Positions 1 through 6,910 of a stretch of 64,000 nt of DNA are shown here, piece after piece. This stretch comes from Bacteroidota bacterium. GTDB taxonomy: Bacteria > Bacteroidota > Bacteroidia > Chitinophagales > Saprospiraceae. The notes under the pieces were generated by a model that saw nothing but the letters and a program-made list of their open reading frames with translations, was not told where the DNA came from and made no database searches. A program made the position numbers and the translations under genes. The stretch spans positions 1-64,000 of the forward strand of contig JAKQHS010000107.1 in the NCBI GenBank assembly GCA_029557915.1, written 5' to 3'. The stretch's first letter is position 1; each line of letters starts with the position of its first letter.

Positions 1-1122
1 CAAGAATACCGGCTTGGTGAATTCGGAGGCATCCTGGTGGGTGGTCTTCGATTGGTCAATAACGATCTTCACCGGAGGCAACAGGGCAAAGGGACTGCAG
101 GAACGGATTACAGTCTGGAGATTACAGAAGCCACTTTTGGCCGGGATATCCATTTCAAGACGGATAATGTCGCCTTCTTTGTCGAGAATTTGTTTAAACT
201 GACTCCGAGACTTCAATTTTCGGCGGGATTCAGGGTCGAACACGGTATCAGCAGGATGCGGGGCATCATTGCTTACCTGCCGGAAGAAAAAGTACCTCAG
301 GATATCGACCACCGCTTCCCTTTGTTTGGCCTCAGCGGACAATACCGGCTGAATTCAAATCATCATATTTACGGAGGCTGGTCGCAGGCTTACCGCCCGG
401 TCATTTTTGCCGATATCATCCCTGCAACCCCACTCGACCGGTCTGACCCGGACCTGAAAGATGCTTATGGCCACAATGCGGAATTGGGAATAAAGGGTCA
501 ATTTGGATCCAGACTGAAATACGACCTCAGCCTGTTCCGGATTTATTATAAAAACCGGATTGGCACCCATGTCCTGACAGATGATACTGGCTCCACCTAT
601 TTCCTCAAAACCAACGTCGGCGATAGCCGGACGCACGGGGTGGAGGCCTTTGCGGAGATAAACCTGGTGGAACAAGCTACTCACAAATTGTCCGTTTTTT
701 CAGCTTCTTCCTATTTCGACGCCAGGTACCTCAATGGCAAATTAAAAGAGGGGAACGAAAACCAATCCCTCAAGGGTAATCGTCTTGAAACGGTGCCTGA
801 ATGGATCAGCCGCAACGGAATTCAATTTAACTACAAACTTTTTACCGCCGTCTTTCAGCACAGTTATGTCGCTGAAATCTTCTCCGATGCCGTGAATACC
901 GTCCAGCCCAGCACAAATGGTGCAAAGGGCAAGGTGCCAGCTTATACGATCCTGGACTTGAACATGTCCTACCGGTTCAGCGCCCACTATCTGTTGAAAT
1001 TTGGGATTAACAATCTGGCCAACCGTCAATACTTTACCAAAAGACCTGCGGGTTATCCGGGCCAGGGGGTCTGGAGTTCTGACGGAAGGAGCCTGGTTGT
1101 TTCCTTCGGCATTCGGTTATAG
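1..1122 (+). CDS. TonB-dependent receptor, C-terminal part (FecA-like)
   Basis: This is the C-terminal ~373 residues of an outer-membrane TonB-dependent receptor; the reading frame is open to the window edge, so signal peptide and plug are missing. Alternating beta-strand segments with aromatic girdles are visible throughout. The end shows the usual last-strand signature: a stretch ending in VSFGIRL after an NNLANRQYFTKRPAGYP segment, typical of siderophore or ferric dicitrate receptors (FecA/CirA type). Family knowledge: such barrels import iron chelates or other ligands with energy from TonB-ExbBD. The substrate cannot be read from this fragment. The next gene on the same strand is an FMN reductase of a family that includes ferric reductases, but 185 bp separate them and a shared transcript is not shown. 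Confidence 0.9.
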   Translation, partial: QEYRLGEFGGILVGGLRLVNNDLHRRQQGKGTAGTDYSLEITEATFGRDIHFKTDNVAFFVENLFKLTPRLQFSAGFRVEHGISRMRGIIAYLPEEKVPQDIDHRFPLFGLSGQYRLNSNHHIYGGWSQAYRPVIFADIIPATPLDRSDPDLKDAYGHNAELGIKGQFGSRLKYDLSLFRIYYKNRIGTHVLTDDTGSTYFLKTNVGDSRTHGVEAFAEINLVEQATHKLSVFSASSYFDARYLNGKLKEGNENQSLKGNRLETVPEWISRNGIQFNYKLFTAVFQHSYVAEIFSDAVNTVQPSTNGAKGKVPAYTILDLNMSYRFSAHYLLKFGINNLANRQYFTKRPAGYPGQGVWSSDGRSLVVSFGIRL

Positions 1123-1306
1123 TTCCCTGAATCTTTAATGTAAGTTAGACAGTGGGCAAATGGGCAAGTTCTGCTCGCATCCCGGCCTTGGGCGTCCCTT
1201 GATCTGGGCAAGGGGGAGTGTGGGAGGAATTAAAGCGCATGATTCCCCTGGGATTTCCATTCCCGGCTTTCAACCTTTAAGGCCCTGGGATTGTTAATTG
1301 CTTCGT

Positions 1307-1852
1307 ATGATTCTGATCGTCCATGGGACCAATCGCCGGGGGAGCCTGAGCAAACCGCTTACAGACTTTGTCACCAAATACCTTAATGAAACCAGCGGGG
1401 AAGAAGTAGAAAGTCTCGATCTCGCCGAGATCCCTATCGAAGCCTTTGATTCCGAATCCATGTATCAGGCCGACCGCCATTCCTCCAGGCTGATGGACAT
1501 CCAAAACCGTTATGTCTTTCCGGCATCAAAAATGGTCTTCATTTCGCAGGAGTACAACGGCAGCATACCCGGTATCCTGAAATTATTTATCGATGCCTGC
1601 TCCGTGGCGGATTCAAAAAAAGCTTTTTATCATAAGAAAGCCCTCCTGATTGGGGTTGCTTCAGGCCGGGCGGGGAACCTACGTGGAATGGAACATCTGA
1701 CCGGGATCCTGATGTATCTCAATATGATCGTATATCCCAACCGCCTTCCGGTTTCCCGGATCGAACACCTGATAGACGAACAATCCATCCTTGCTGACCA
1801 GGATACCCGGAATGCCATTACCAGGTTACTGGACCAGTTTATCCGGTTTTGA
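1307..1852 (+). CDS. NADPH-dependent FMN reductase (flavodoxin-like fold)
   Basis: A 181-residue flavodoxin-like quinone/FMN reductase. The N-terminal strand is followed by the phosphate-binding loop GTNRRGSLS (residues 6-14), and the family motif QEYNGSIPGILKLFID lies near residue 80, contacting the flavin. Such enzymes reduce FMN, quinones, azo compounds or chromate with NAD(P)H in the cytoplasm; the physiological substrate is unknown. The ATG at 1307 is preferred over an in-frame TTG at 1298 because the protein then begins with the first beta strand (MILIVHGTN). It ends 14 bp inside the convergent MBL-fold gene, so the two transcripts overlap at their 3' ends. Confidence 0.88.
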   Translation: MILIVHGTNRRGSLSKPLTDFVTKYLNETSGEEVESLDLAEIPIEAFDSESMYQADRHSSRLMDIQNRYVFPASKMVFISQEYNGSIPGILKLFIDACSVADSKKAFYHKKALLIGVASGRAGNLRGMEHLTGILMYLNMIVYPNRLPVSRIEHLIDEQSILADQDTRNAITRLLDQFIRF

Positions 1853-2699
1853 CACCCCATTCCTCCAGGGTGGTGAAGGCGGCGGCCACCACTTTTCCCG
1901 TTTCGGTTCTTTTCAGGGAGGCCACCTCATGATCTATATCGTGTTCGAAATACAAGTCAATCTTTTCCTCGATGCAACGGTTCAACAGAAGCTCTTTTTC
2001 GGCCAGGGTGACCAGGGGCTGCATATCATAAGCCATGATATAAGGCAGGGCAAGGTGGTGCGCCGAAGGAAATAAATCCGCCGTAAACAAGAGTTTTTTA
2101 TCCGGTCCCGCATGGATCAAGGGCAGAACCATAGCCCTGGTATGCCCATCAACACGGATAAACTCGATCGATGGAAAGGGAGAATCCCCATCCTGCAAAA
2201 AACGGATCCTGTCCTGGGCCAGCAGGGGCATGAAATTTTCCGGCAGGAAGGAAGCCTTTTCCCGGGCATTGGGCTTTACCGCCAGGTCCCATTGTTCTTT
2301 ATGGGTCCAGTGGGTGGCCGAAGGCAGACTTGCTGCCGGATTCCCGGCCTCATCGTAAAATAAAGCCCCGCCAACATGGTCAAAATGAAGATGCGTGAGG
2401 ATTACATCGGTAATGGATTCCGGGTCGATCAGGTGGTGATTCAAGGCCGCCTGCAGCGTCCGGAAGCCCCCAGGTTCGTAATAGGAAAAAAATTTTGTAT
2501 CCTGCTTGTTTCCCATCCCCGTATCGATCAGGATGCGGTGGTGGCGGTCTTCCACATAAAGGCAGCGCATGACCCAGTCGCATAAATTATTGGCGTCGGG
2601 CTGCATGAGTTTACTCCAGATCCGTTTAGGCACTACCCCGAACATGGCCCCGCCATCCAGTTTAAAAGTCCCGGCAAGCACTGATTTGAGGACCATCAT
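1839..2699 (-). CDS. MBL-fold metallohydrolase
   Basis: A 286-residue metallo-beta-lactamase-fold hydrolase. The zinc motif HLHFDH occupies residues 103-108; further ligands are probably H186 (in DGHT), D208 (in FTADLF) and H253 (in FEHD). This is the full metal set of a two-zinc enzyme of the lactonase/glyoxalase-II-like class. No signal peptide is visible, so it is probably cytoplasmic. The ATG at 2699 shares one base with the ribH stop codon (TGATG), indicating translational coupling; an in-frame TTG three bases upstream is less likely. The substrate is unknown. Co-transcription with riboflavin synthesis does not itself show a flavin role. Confidence 0.87.
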   Translation of the reverse strand: MMVLKSVLAGTFKLDGGAMFGVVPKRIWSKLMQPDANNLCDWVMRCLYVEDRHHRILIDTGMGNKQDTKFFSYYEPGGFRTLQAALNHHLIDPESITDVILTHLHFDHVGGALFYDEAGNPAASLPSATHWTHKEQWDLAVKPNAREKASFLPENFMPLLAQDRIRFLQDGDSPFPSIEFIRVDGHTRAMVLPLIHAGPDKKLLFTADLFPSAHHLALPYIMAYDMQPLVTLAEKELLLNRCIEEKIDLYFEHDIDHEVASLKRTETGKVVAAAFTTLEEWGVKTG

Positions 2700-3178
2700 C
2701 AATCGTTGAGAAGGGCCATATGCATGGCGGTGATCGCGGCTTCCGTGCCTTTATTGCCTTCTTTGCCCCCGGCCCGCTCAAGCGCCTGTTGTTGGTCGAG
2801 GGTGGTTAAAAGGCCGAATATCACAGGGGTGTTCCTCAGGATATTGAGTTGCATGATGCCTTGGGATACCGCTTGCGAAATATAGACGTCGTGGGGGGTG
2901 TCCCCCCTGACTACGCATCCCAGGCAGATGACGGCATCCGGCCTGGACTTTTTAATGATCCTCTTGGCGGCGAATACCAACTCAAAGGAGCCCGGCACCC
3001 GGATCACTTCGAGATCCTGTTTTTTTACCTGGTGCCTGACGAAGGTTTTGATGGCGGCTACCTCGAGTTTTTCGGTGATCTCCCTGTTCCAGGCCGTGCT
3101 GATGATACAGAACCGGTACCCGGCCATGGACGGCAATTCCGGGAGGGCGGATTCAACAAGATTCGTTCGTTTGCTCAT
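2699..3178 (-). CDS. ribH: 6,7-dimethyl-8-ribityllumazine synthase
   Basis: Lumazine synthase, 159 residues, close to the usual 150-160. It condenses 5-amino-6-ribitylamino-uracil with 3,4-dihydroxy-2-butanone 4-phosphate, the penultimate step of riboflavin synthesis. Visible motifs are the ring-stacking WNREI near residue 30, VPGSFE at 61-66, and the phosphate/catalytic loop GCVVRGDTPHD with the active-site His at about residue 96. The frame extends upstream, but the ATG at 3178 gives the family length and the expected basic N-terminus. It lies between a GNAT gene (31 bp upstream) and the coupled MBL-fold gene. No other riboflavin genes are in the window. Confidence 0.95.
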   Translation of the reverse strand: MSKRTNLVESALPELPSMAGYRFCIISTAWNREITEKLEVAAIKTFVRHQVKKQDLEVIRVPGSFELVFAAKRIIKKSRPDAVICLGCVVRGDTPHDVYISQAVSQGIMQLNILRNTPVIFGLLTTLDQQQALERAGGKEGNKGTEAAITAMHMALLND

Positions 3179-3209
3179 ATTGGATTTCCGGATTTGTGGT
3201 TCTCCAGGT

Positions 3210-3782
3210 TTAATTGATTTTGTTCCAGTCCCAGAGTACGATTTGCCAGGATTCGCCATCTGCGTGCCGGTGTTCCCGGATGGGTACAAAACCAACCTTG
3301 GAATGTGCATGCAAAGATCGGGTATTCCGGGATGAGATCTCAGTGACACAATAATAATATTTCGACCGGTGTTCCGACATCTTATGATAAAGCGAAGTCA
3401 TGAGGCCCTGGCCACGGTATTCTTTGGCGACGCAGACCTGGCCGCAAACCAAAAACCCATGGTCCGCCAGGGCCCGCCCCTCAACATGAAGCGAATCCAC
3501 CAGGTTGAAAAAATCAAACAATTCAGGTACGGAATGGCCATGTTCCCGGGTCATGCAAAGGGCATAGGCCGCCAGCCGCTTGCCATCCAGGGCTACTACC
3601 GCCGGTTCCGACCGGCAAATGCTTTTAAGCGTTACCGGGTCGTGTTCCACATATAAAAAACCCTGGGCGGCGCTTTCTTCGGGGCTCAGGAATTTCCGCA
3701 GATTCAGGCGTTGCAGGGTTAAAACGTCCTCCAGGATTTCCGGATCCGAGGTAAACGTGAGGGCGACGGATGGAGCAGTCAT
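3210..3782 (-). CDS. GNAT-family N-acetyltransferase
   Basis: A 190-residue GNAT acyltransferase. The acetyl-CoA pyrophosphate loop V-x-K-E-Y-R-G-Q-G-L (Q/RxxGxG/A type) sits around residue 120, followed by the helix that packs on CoA and by a C-terminal SLHAHSKVGF segment typical of the fold. Substrate unknown. It is the first gene of a leftward cluster with ribH 31 bp downstream. Its start is head-to-head with the VCBS lipoprotein gene, so the upstream region must hold promoters for both directions. Confidence 0.8.
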   Translation of the reverse strand: MTAPSVALTFTSDPEILEDVLTLQRLNLRKFLSPEESAAQGFLYVEHDPVTLKSICRSEPAVVALDGKRLAAYALCMTREHGHSVPELFDFFNLVDSLHVEGRALADHGFLVCGQVCVAKEYRGQGLMTSLYHKMSEHRSKYYYCVTEISSRNTRSLHAHSKVGFVPIREHRHADGESWQIVLWDWNKIN

Positions 3783-3859
3783 TGGCTAAAAATAATACCT
3801 GGCGAATAAATGGAACTGCTTCCAGGCAGTTGGAATCACTGAGATCAGAAAATGCCGGA

Positions 3860-5416
3860 TTGTGTAATTTTGCCTTCATCTACCATCTGATCACAGCATT
3901 TAAATGGGTCCTGTCGGATTGCTGGGCCGCGATATTAATACTGGTCCTGTTGGCCCAGGGTTGCTGCCTAAATAATGGGCCCGGATTGGCAACCGAAGCA
4001 CTCGATACCCTTTCGCTTGCAACAAAATATTGTGGTTCCTGTCACCGGTTCCCGGAACCAGGCCTTTTGGATAAAAAAACCTGGGAACATAGTCTTTTGC
4101 CCAATATGGGATGCCGGCTGGGGATCCGCACGGAAGGGTATAGTCCTTATAAAGGAAAGGATATGCTCGAGCAAAATCTTTTGGAGCAGGCAAATATTTA
4201 TCCTGCCCTTCCATTGATTCCGGATTCCACCTGGTTTAAAATCAGGGATTATTATATCTCCAATGCGCCGGATACGCTGATCGTCCCCCGGGACTCTTCC
4301 GTGGATCTGGAACAATTCGTAGTGTATCCGAAAGGCGCCCTGGTGAGGGTACCCCGGCTAAGTATGCTTGCCGTGGACACCTTTTCGGGCCTGGTGTTCG
4401 CCGGATTGGAATCGGGTCAAATCCGGGTTTTGGATTCCTCCTGGGACCTTTCGGACAGCTTCGCGATCGGATCGACTCCAATCCAATTAATCCCCGGGGA
4501 AGAAGGGACCCGTATCCTTTCGGTCGGCATCCTCTATCCATCGGAACAGTCTTTCGGTTCCCTGCTCACCCGGAAGGGCGGCAGTTGGCAGGAGGAGATC
4601 AACGGATTACATCGTCCGGTCTGGCTCAGCCTGATGGACCTGGACGGAGACGCTGAGTCTGATTATATCATCCATGAGTTTGGGTATGAAACAGGCCGCC
4701 TATCCTGGTATCCTTCCTCGCGAAAGGACCCAAAGGCGGTCAGCTTGTTTTCAGGATCAGGCAGTATAAAAAGCGAAGCGGTCGATCTGGATGGGGATAG
4801 CCGAAAGGAACTGGTTTGCCTTATCGCCCAGGGAGACGAACAGGTTTCGGCCTGGTTGCCGGTGGCCGGGGGCGCCCCGCGGTACCAAAGGCTTTTGAGC
4901 TTTCCTCCGGTATATGGGCTCTGTGATTTGGATCTGATCGATTTTAACGGAGACGGAAGGGTCGATATCCTGATCTCAAACGGGGATAATGCGGATTACA
5001 GCCAGGTTCCCAAGCCTTACCACGGGATTCATATATTCTTGAATCAGGGAGGGTTCCGGTTTGAGGAATCCGCATTTATACCTTACCCGGGCGTCCTGCA
5101 TTGCGAAGCGGCCGATTTTGACCTGGATGGAGATATTGACCTGGCTGCTGTTTCTTTTTTCCCCGGGGATCAGGCCAATCCGCATGCCGCATTCAAATAT
5201 TTCAGGCAGGAGTCCGATGGAAGCTTTACCCCGCAGCGCTTTCGCGACAGCAACCGGGGCAAATGGATGACGATGGCCAAAGCCGACCTGGACCGGGACG
5301 GGGACCAGGATATTGTCCTGGGGTCATTTATTTTGAATACTGATGGGGTGACCGGGACCCGGGAAGAATTGCAAAATTATGCTTTGGTTTACCTGGAGAA
5401 TAGAGGTAGGAGGTAG
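3860..5416 (+). CDS. Lipoprotein with one CxxCH heme motif and VCBS/FG-GAP repeats
   Basis: A surface or periplasmic lipoprotein of about 518 residues. A hydrophobic segment ends in the lipobox LAQGC (Cys at residue 35 from this start). Shortly after comes CGSCH, a covalent heme c motif, with a Met (LLPNMG) about 23 residues later as possible axial ligand. The rest carries at least five calcium-binding D-x-D/N-G-D repeats (DLDGDAESD, DLDGDSRKE, DFNGDGRVD, DLDGDIDL, DLDRDGDQD), as in FG-GAP/VCBS propellers. The start is uncertain: an ATG at 3770 in frame would put 63 residues before the lipobox and overlap the divergent GNAT gene, so the TTG at 3860 is used. The last codons and the stop lie inside a heptamer repeat array. 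Heme use is inferred from the motif alone. Confidence 0.75.
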   Translation: MCNFAFIYHLITAFKWVLSDCWAAILILVLLAQGCCLNNGPGLATEALDTLSLATKYCGSCHRFPEPGLLDKKTWEHSLLPNMGCRLGIRTEGYSPYKGKDMLEQNLLEQANIYPALPLIPDSTWFKIRDYYISNAPDTLIVPRDSSVDLEQFVVYPKGALVRVPRLSMLAVDTFSGLVFAGLESGQIRVLDSSWDLSDSFAIGSTPIQLIPGEEGTRILSVGILYPSEQSFGSLLTRKGGSWQEEINGLHRPVWLSLMDLDGDAESDYIIHEFGYETGRLSWYPSSRKDPKAVSLFSGSGSIKSEAVDLDGDSRKELVCLIAQGDEQVSAWLPVAGGAPRYQRLLSFPPVYGLCDLDLIDFNGDGRVDILISNGDNADYSQVPKPYHGIHIFLNQGGFRFEESAFIPYPGVLHCEAADFDLDGDIDLAAVSFFPGDQANPHAAFKYFRQESDGSFTPQRFRDSNRGKWMTMAKADLDRDGDQDIVLGSFILNTDGVTGTREELQNYALVYLENRGRR

Positions 5417-5476
5417 GAGGTAAGAGGTTAGAGGTAAGAGGTTAGAGGTAAGAGGTTAGAGGTAGGAGGTGAGAGG
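5402..5476 (+). repeat. Heptamer tandem array (AGAGGTA/AGAGGTT/GGAGGTA)
   Basis: About ten head-to-tail 7-bp units alternating among AGAGGTA, AGAGGTT and GGAGGTA. The array begins inside the upstream VCBS gene, encodes its last residues (RGRR) and supplies its TAG stop. It ends just before the terminator of the minus-strand RNA candidate. Confidence 0.9.
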
Positions 5477-5483
5477 ACTTGGG

Positions 5484-5519
5484 AAAATAAAAAGGCAACA
5501 TATTTTTCAATATGTTGCC
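5484..5519 (-). terminator. Intrinsic terminator, minus strand
   Basis: A perfect 11-bp stem (5494-5504 with 5509-5519) closes a GAAA tetraloop on the minus strand and is followed there by TTTTTATTTT. The upstream VCBS gene on the plus strand could use the same hairpin, but the T tract lies on the minus side. Confidence 0.8.
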
Positions 5520-5764
5520 CAAAAAGTTGGGTTTACATTTACATCTCAGGTTGAATTTCGATGAAAATAAGAAACGGTTTTACCCGTTTCAAATAAACCC
5601 ATCCGGTACTGACAACCAGAACTTGTCAGGTTGTATCCAGGCAGTGCGCAAATGCCCAAAGGTATCTGTGCATAACCAAGTTCGATACAAGGGTTTTCTG
5701 TCTGGGATGCTAGATATAGACCGGAGACCTACCTTTACTTATAAAGGAAGACCTTGAATCGACA
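5484..5764 (-). ncRNA. Candidate structured noncoding RNA, unassigned family
   Basis: Read on the minus strand, this ~280-nt stretch has a promoter, several perfect stems and a terminator but no convincing ORF. In plus coordinates: hairpin 5732-5737/5742-5747; CAAGG stem 5688-5692/5752-5756; stem 5631-5637/5684-5690 enclosing a further pairing of TGCGCA with TGTGCA; hairpin 5609-5615/5623-5629; stem 5529-5535/5594-5600 enclosing hairpin 5571-5577/5584-5590. It ends in an 11-bp terminator hairpin with a GAAA loop and a T run. I could not match it to tmRNA, RNase P, SRP or 6S RNA. A three-gene tRNA cluster follows on the other strand. Confidence 0.55.
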
Positions 5765-5766
5765 AT

Positions 5767-5799
5767 TAAAGTTATACTAAATTCTTTCGAAAAGACAAG
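5767..5799 (-). promoter_or_regulatory. Promoter of the RNA candidate
   Basis: On the minus strand a -33-like CTTG (5796-5799) lies 21 bases before TAACTTTA (5767-5774), one mismatch from the Bacteroidota -7 box TAnnTTTG. It would start transcription near 5760, just before the first stem of the RNA. Confidence 0.45.
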
Positions 5800-5852
5800 T
5801 CATAAGTGTTAAAATTTCAATATTTAATATATGGGAAAAATATATATGAAGC

Positions 5853-5874
5853 CTTCCGGCCATACGGCCGGGGG
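5853..5874. other. Strong GC-rich hairpin before the tRNA cluster
   Basis: CCGGCC (5856-5861), loop ATAC, GGCCGG (5866-5871), extended by two wobble pairs and one Watson-Crick pair. It stands in an otherwise AT-rich stretch, without a T tract directly on either side. Role unknown. Confidence 0.5.
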
Positions 5875-5924
5875 TTAATCTGTAGTTTTTCAATAAGAAG
5901 GCGGGCAAACTGAAAAATATATTT

Positions 5925-5932
5925 TATTTTTG
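5925..5932 (+). promoter_or_regulatory. -7 box of the tRNA-Pro/Val cluster
   Basis: TATTTTTG matches TAnnTTTG exactly and predicts a start about six bases before the first tRNA. No clear -33 TTTG is visible, so the call rests on the -7 box and position. Confidence 0.5.
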
Positions 5933-5944
5933 CGGGTCATTAGA

Positions 5945-6018
5945 CGGGGTGTAGCGCAGTCCGGTAGCGTATCAGCATGGGGTGCTGGTGGTCGCTGGTT
6001 CGAATCCAGTCACCCCGA
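5945..6018 (+). tRNA. tRNA-Pro(GGG)
   Basis: A complete cloverleaf can be drawn: acceptor CGGGGTG/CACCCCG, D stem GCGC/GCGT, anticodon stem TCAGC/GCTGG with loop ATGGGGT (anticodon GGG), T stem GCTGG/CCAGT with loop TTCGAAT, discriminator A. CCA is not encoded. It is the first of three clustered tRNA genes. Confidence 0.97.
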
Positions 6019-6039
6019 CTAAATTTTTAATGATCTGTG

Positions 6040-6113
6040 CGGGATGTAGCGCAGCCCGGTAGCGTGCTTCGTTCGGGACGAAGAGGTCGCTGGTTCGAAT
6101 CCAGTCATCCCGA
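6040..6113 (+). tRNA. tRNA-Pro(CGG)
   Basis: Acceptor CGGGATG/CATCCCG, anticodon stem CTTCG/CGAAG with loop TTCGGGA (anticodon CGG), T arm GCTGG TTCGAAT CCAGT, discriminator A, no encoded CCA. It is nearly identical to the preceding tRNA outside the anticodon arm and acceptor, so the two probably arose by duplication. Confidence 0.97.
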
Positions 6114-6171
6114 CTGATTATATTTATGTTTTACCGTCCTTCATCAACGGATGCGGCCGGGTATGTTTGAA

Positions 6172-6246
6172 GGGTGTTTAGCTCAGTTGGTTCAGAGCGC
6201 TACTTTGACAGAGTAGAGGTCACTGGTTCGAGCCCAGTAATACCCA
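6172..6246 (+). tRNA. tRNA-Val(GAC)
   Basis: Acceptor GGGTGTT/AATACCC (one G-T pair), D stem GCTC/GAGC, anticodon stem CTACT/AGTAG with loop TTGACAG (anticodon GAC), T arm ACTGG TTCGAGC CCAGT, discriminator A. The YggS gene starts only 20 bp after it. Confidence 0.96.
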
Positions 6247-6265
6247 CTTTTCCTAAATTAAAACA

Positions 6266-6910
6266 TTGTACAAAGCGATAAAACAATATTGCGATTTGCG
6301 CAATGTTGAATTACTGGTGGTATCCAAAATGAGGTCCGATGAGGAAATCATGCAGGTGTACCGCGAGGGCCAGAGGCTTTTCGGGGAAAACCGGGTCCAG
6401 GACCTGCTTTTAAAAAAAGACCGGCTGCCTGCCGATATCCAATGGCACCTGATCGGGACCCTGCAGCGGAATAAAGTAAAATACATCGCCCCCTTCATCA
6501 GCATGATCCAATCCGTGGATGACCTTCCGTTATGGCAGGAGATCCATCGTCAGGCCGTTAAAACAAACCGGGTCATTCCCTGTCTTCTCCAGGTCAAAAT
6601 AGCCCGGGAAGAATCCAAGGAAGGATTCGACCCGCATGAACTGCACCGGTACCTGGCAGATGGACTCTGGCGTCAATGGAACGGGGTATCCGTCCGGGGA
6701 CTGATGGGCATGGCCAGCCTGACCCCGGATCAGGAACAATGGAAGCGGGAATTCAGAACCTTGCGTGCGGAGTTTGAATCCATCAGGGATAACTATTTTC
6801 AGGGGCCGGAATTCAATATCCTGTCCATGGGTATGTCTGCCGACTATAAAATAGCCATTGAGGAAGGGGCCAACCTGGTAAGGGTAGGCAGTGCGGTTTT
6901 TGCTTCCTGA
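6266..6910 (+). CDS. YggS-family PLP homeostasis protein
   Basis: A 214-residue member of the YggS/PROSC family, fold type III PLP-binding proteins that buffer pyridoxal 5'-phosphate and affect amino-acid and keto-acid balance. The PLP lysine is in LLVVSKM (K21); other marks are FGENRVQD, WHLIGTLQRNK and the phosphate-binding end LSMGMSADYKIAIEEGANLVRVGSAVF. It starts at a TTG; the frame is closed by TAA at 6254 and has no better start. The N-terminus is therefore about 10-15 residues shorter than in many relatives. The 20-bp distance from tRNA-Val suggests read-through from the tRNA promoter or a very short promoter. Confidence 0.9.
   Translation: MYKAIKQYCDLRNVELLVVSKMRSDEEIMQVYREGQRLFGENRVQDLLLKKDRLPADIQWHLIGTLQRNKVKYIAPFISMIQSVDDLPLWQEIHRQAVKTNRVIPCLLQVKIAREESKEGFDPHELHRYLADGLWRQWNGVSVRGLMGMASLTPDQEQWKREFRTLRAEFESIRDNYFQGPEFNILSMGMSADYKIAIEEGANLVRVGSAVFAS

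Noticed and set aside
3770-3859. ATG start 30 codons upstream for the VCBS lipoprotein
   Set aside because: It would place the lipobox at residue 65 and overlap the divergent GNAT start, which does not fit a lipoprotein signal.
5512-5757. 81-codon plus-strand ORF over the RNA candidate
   Set aside because: No recognisable domain, no signal or membrane helix; the DNA is better explained by perfect RNA stems and a minus-strand terminator.
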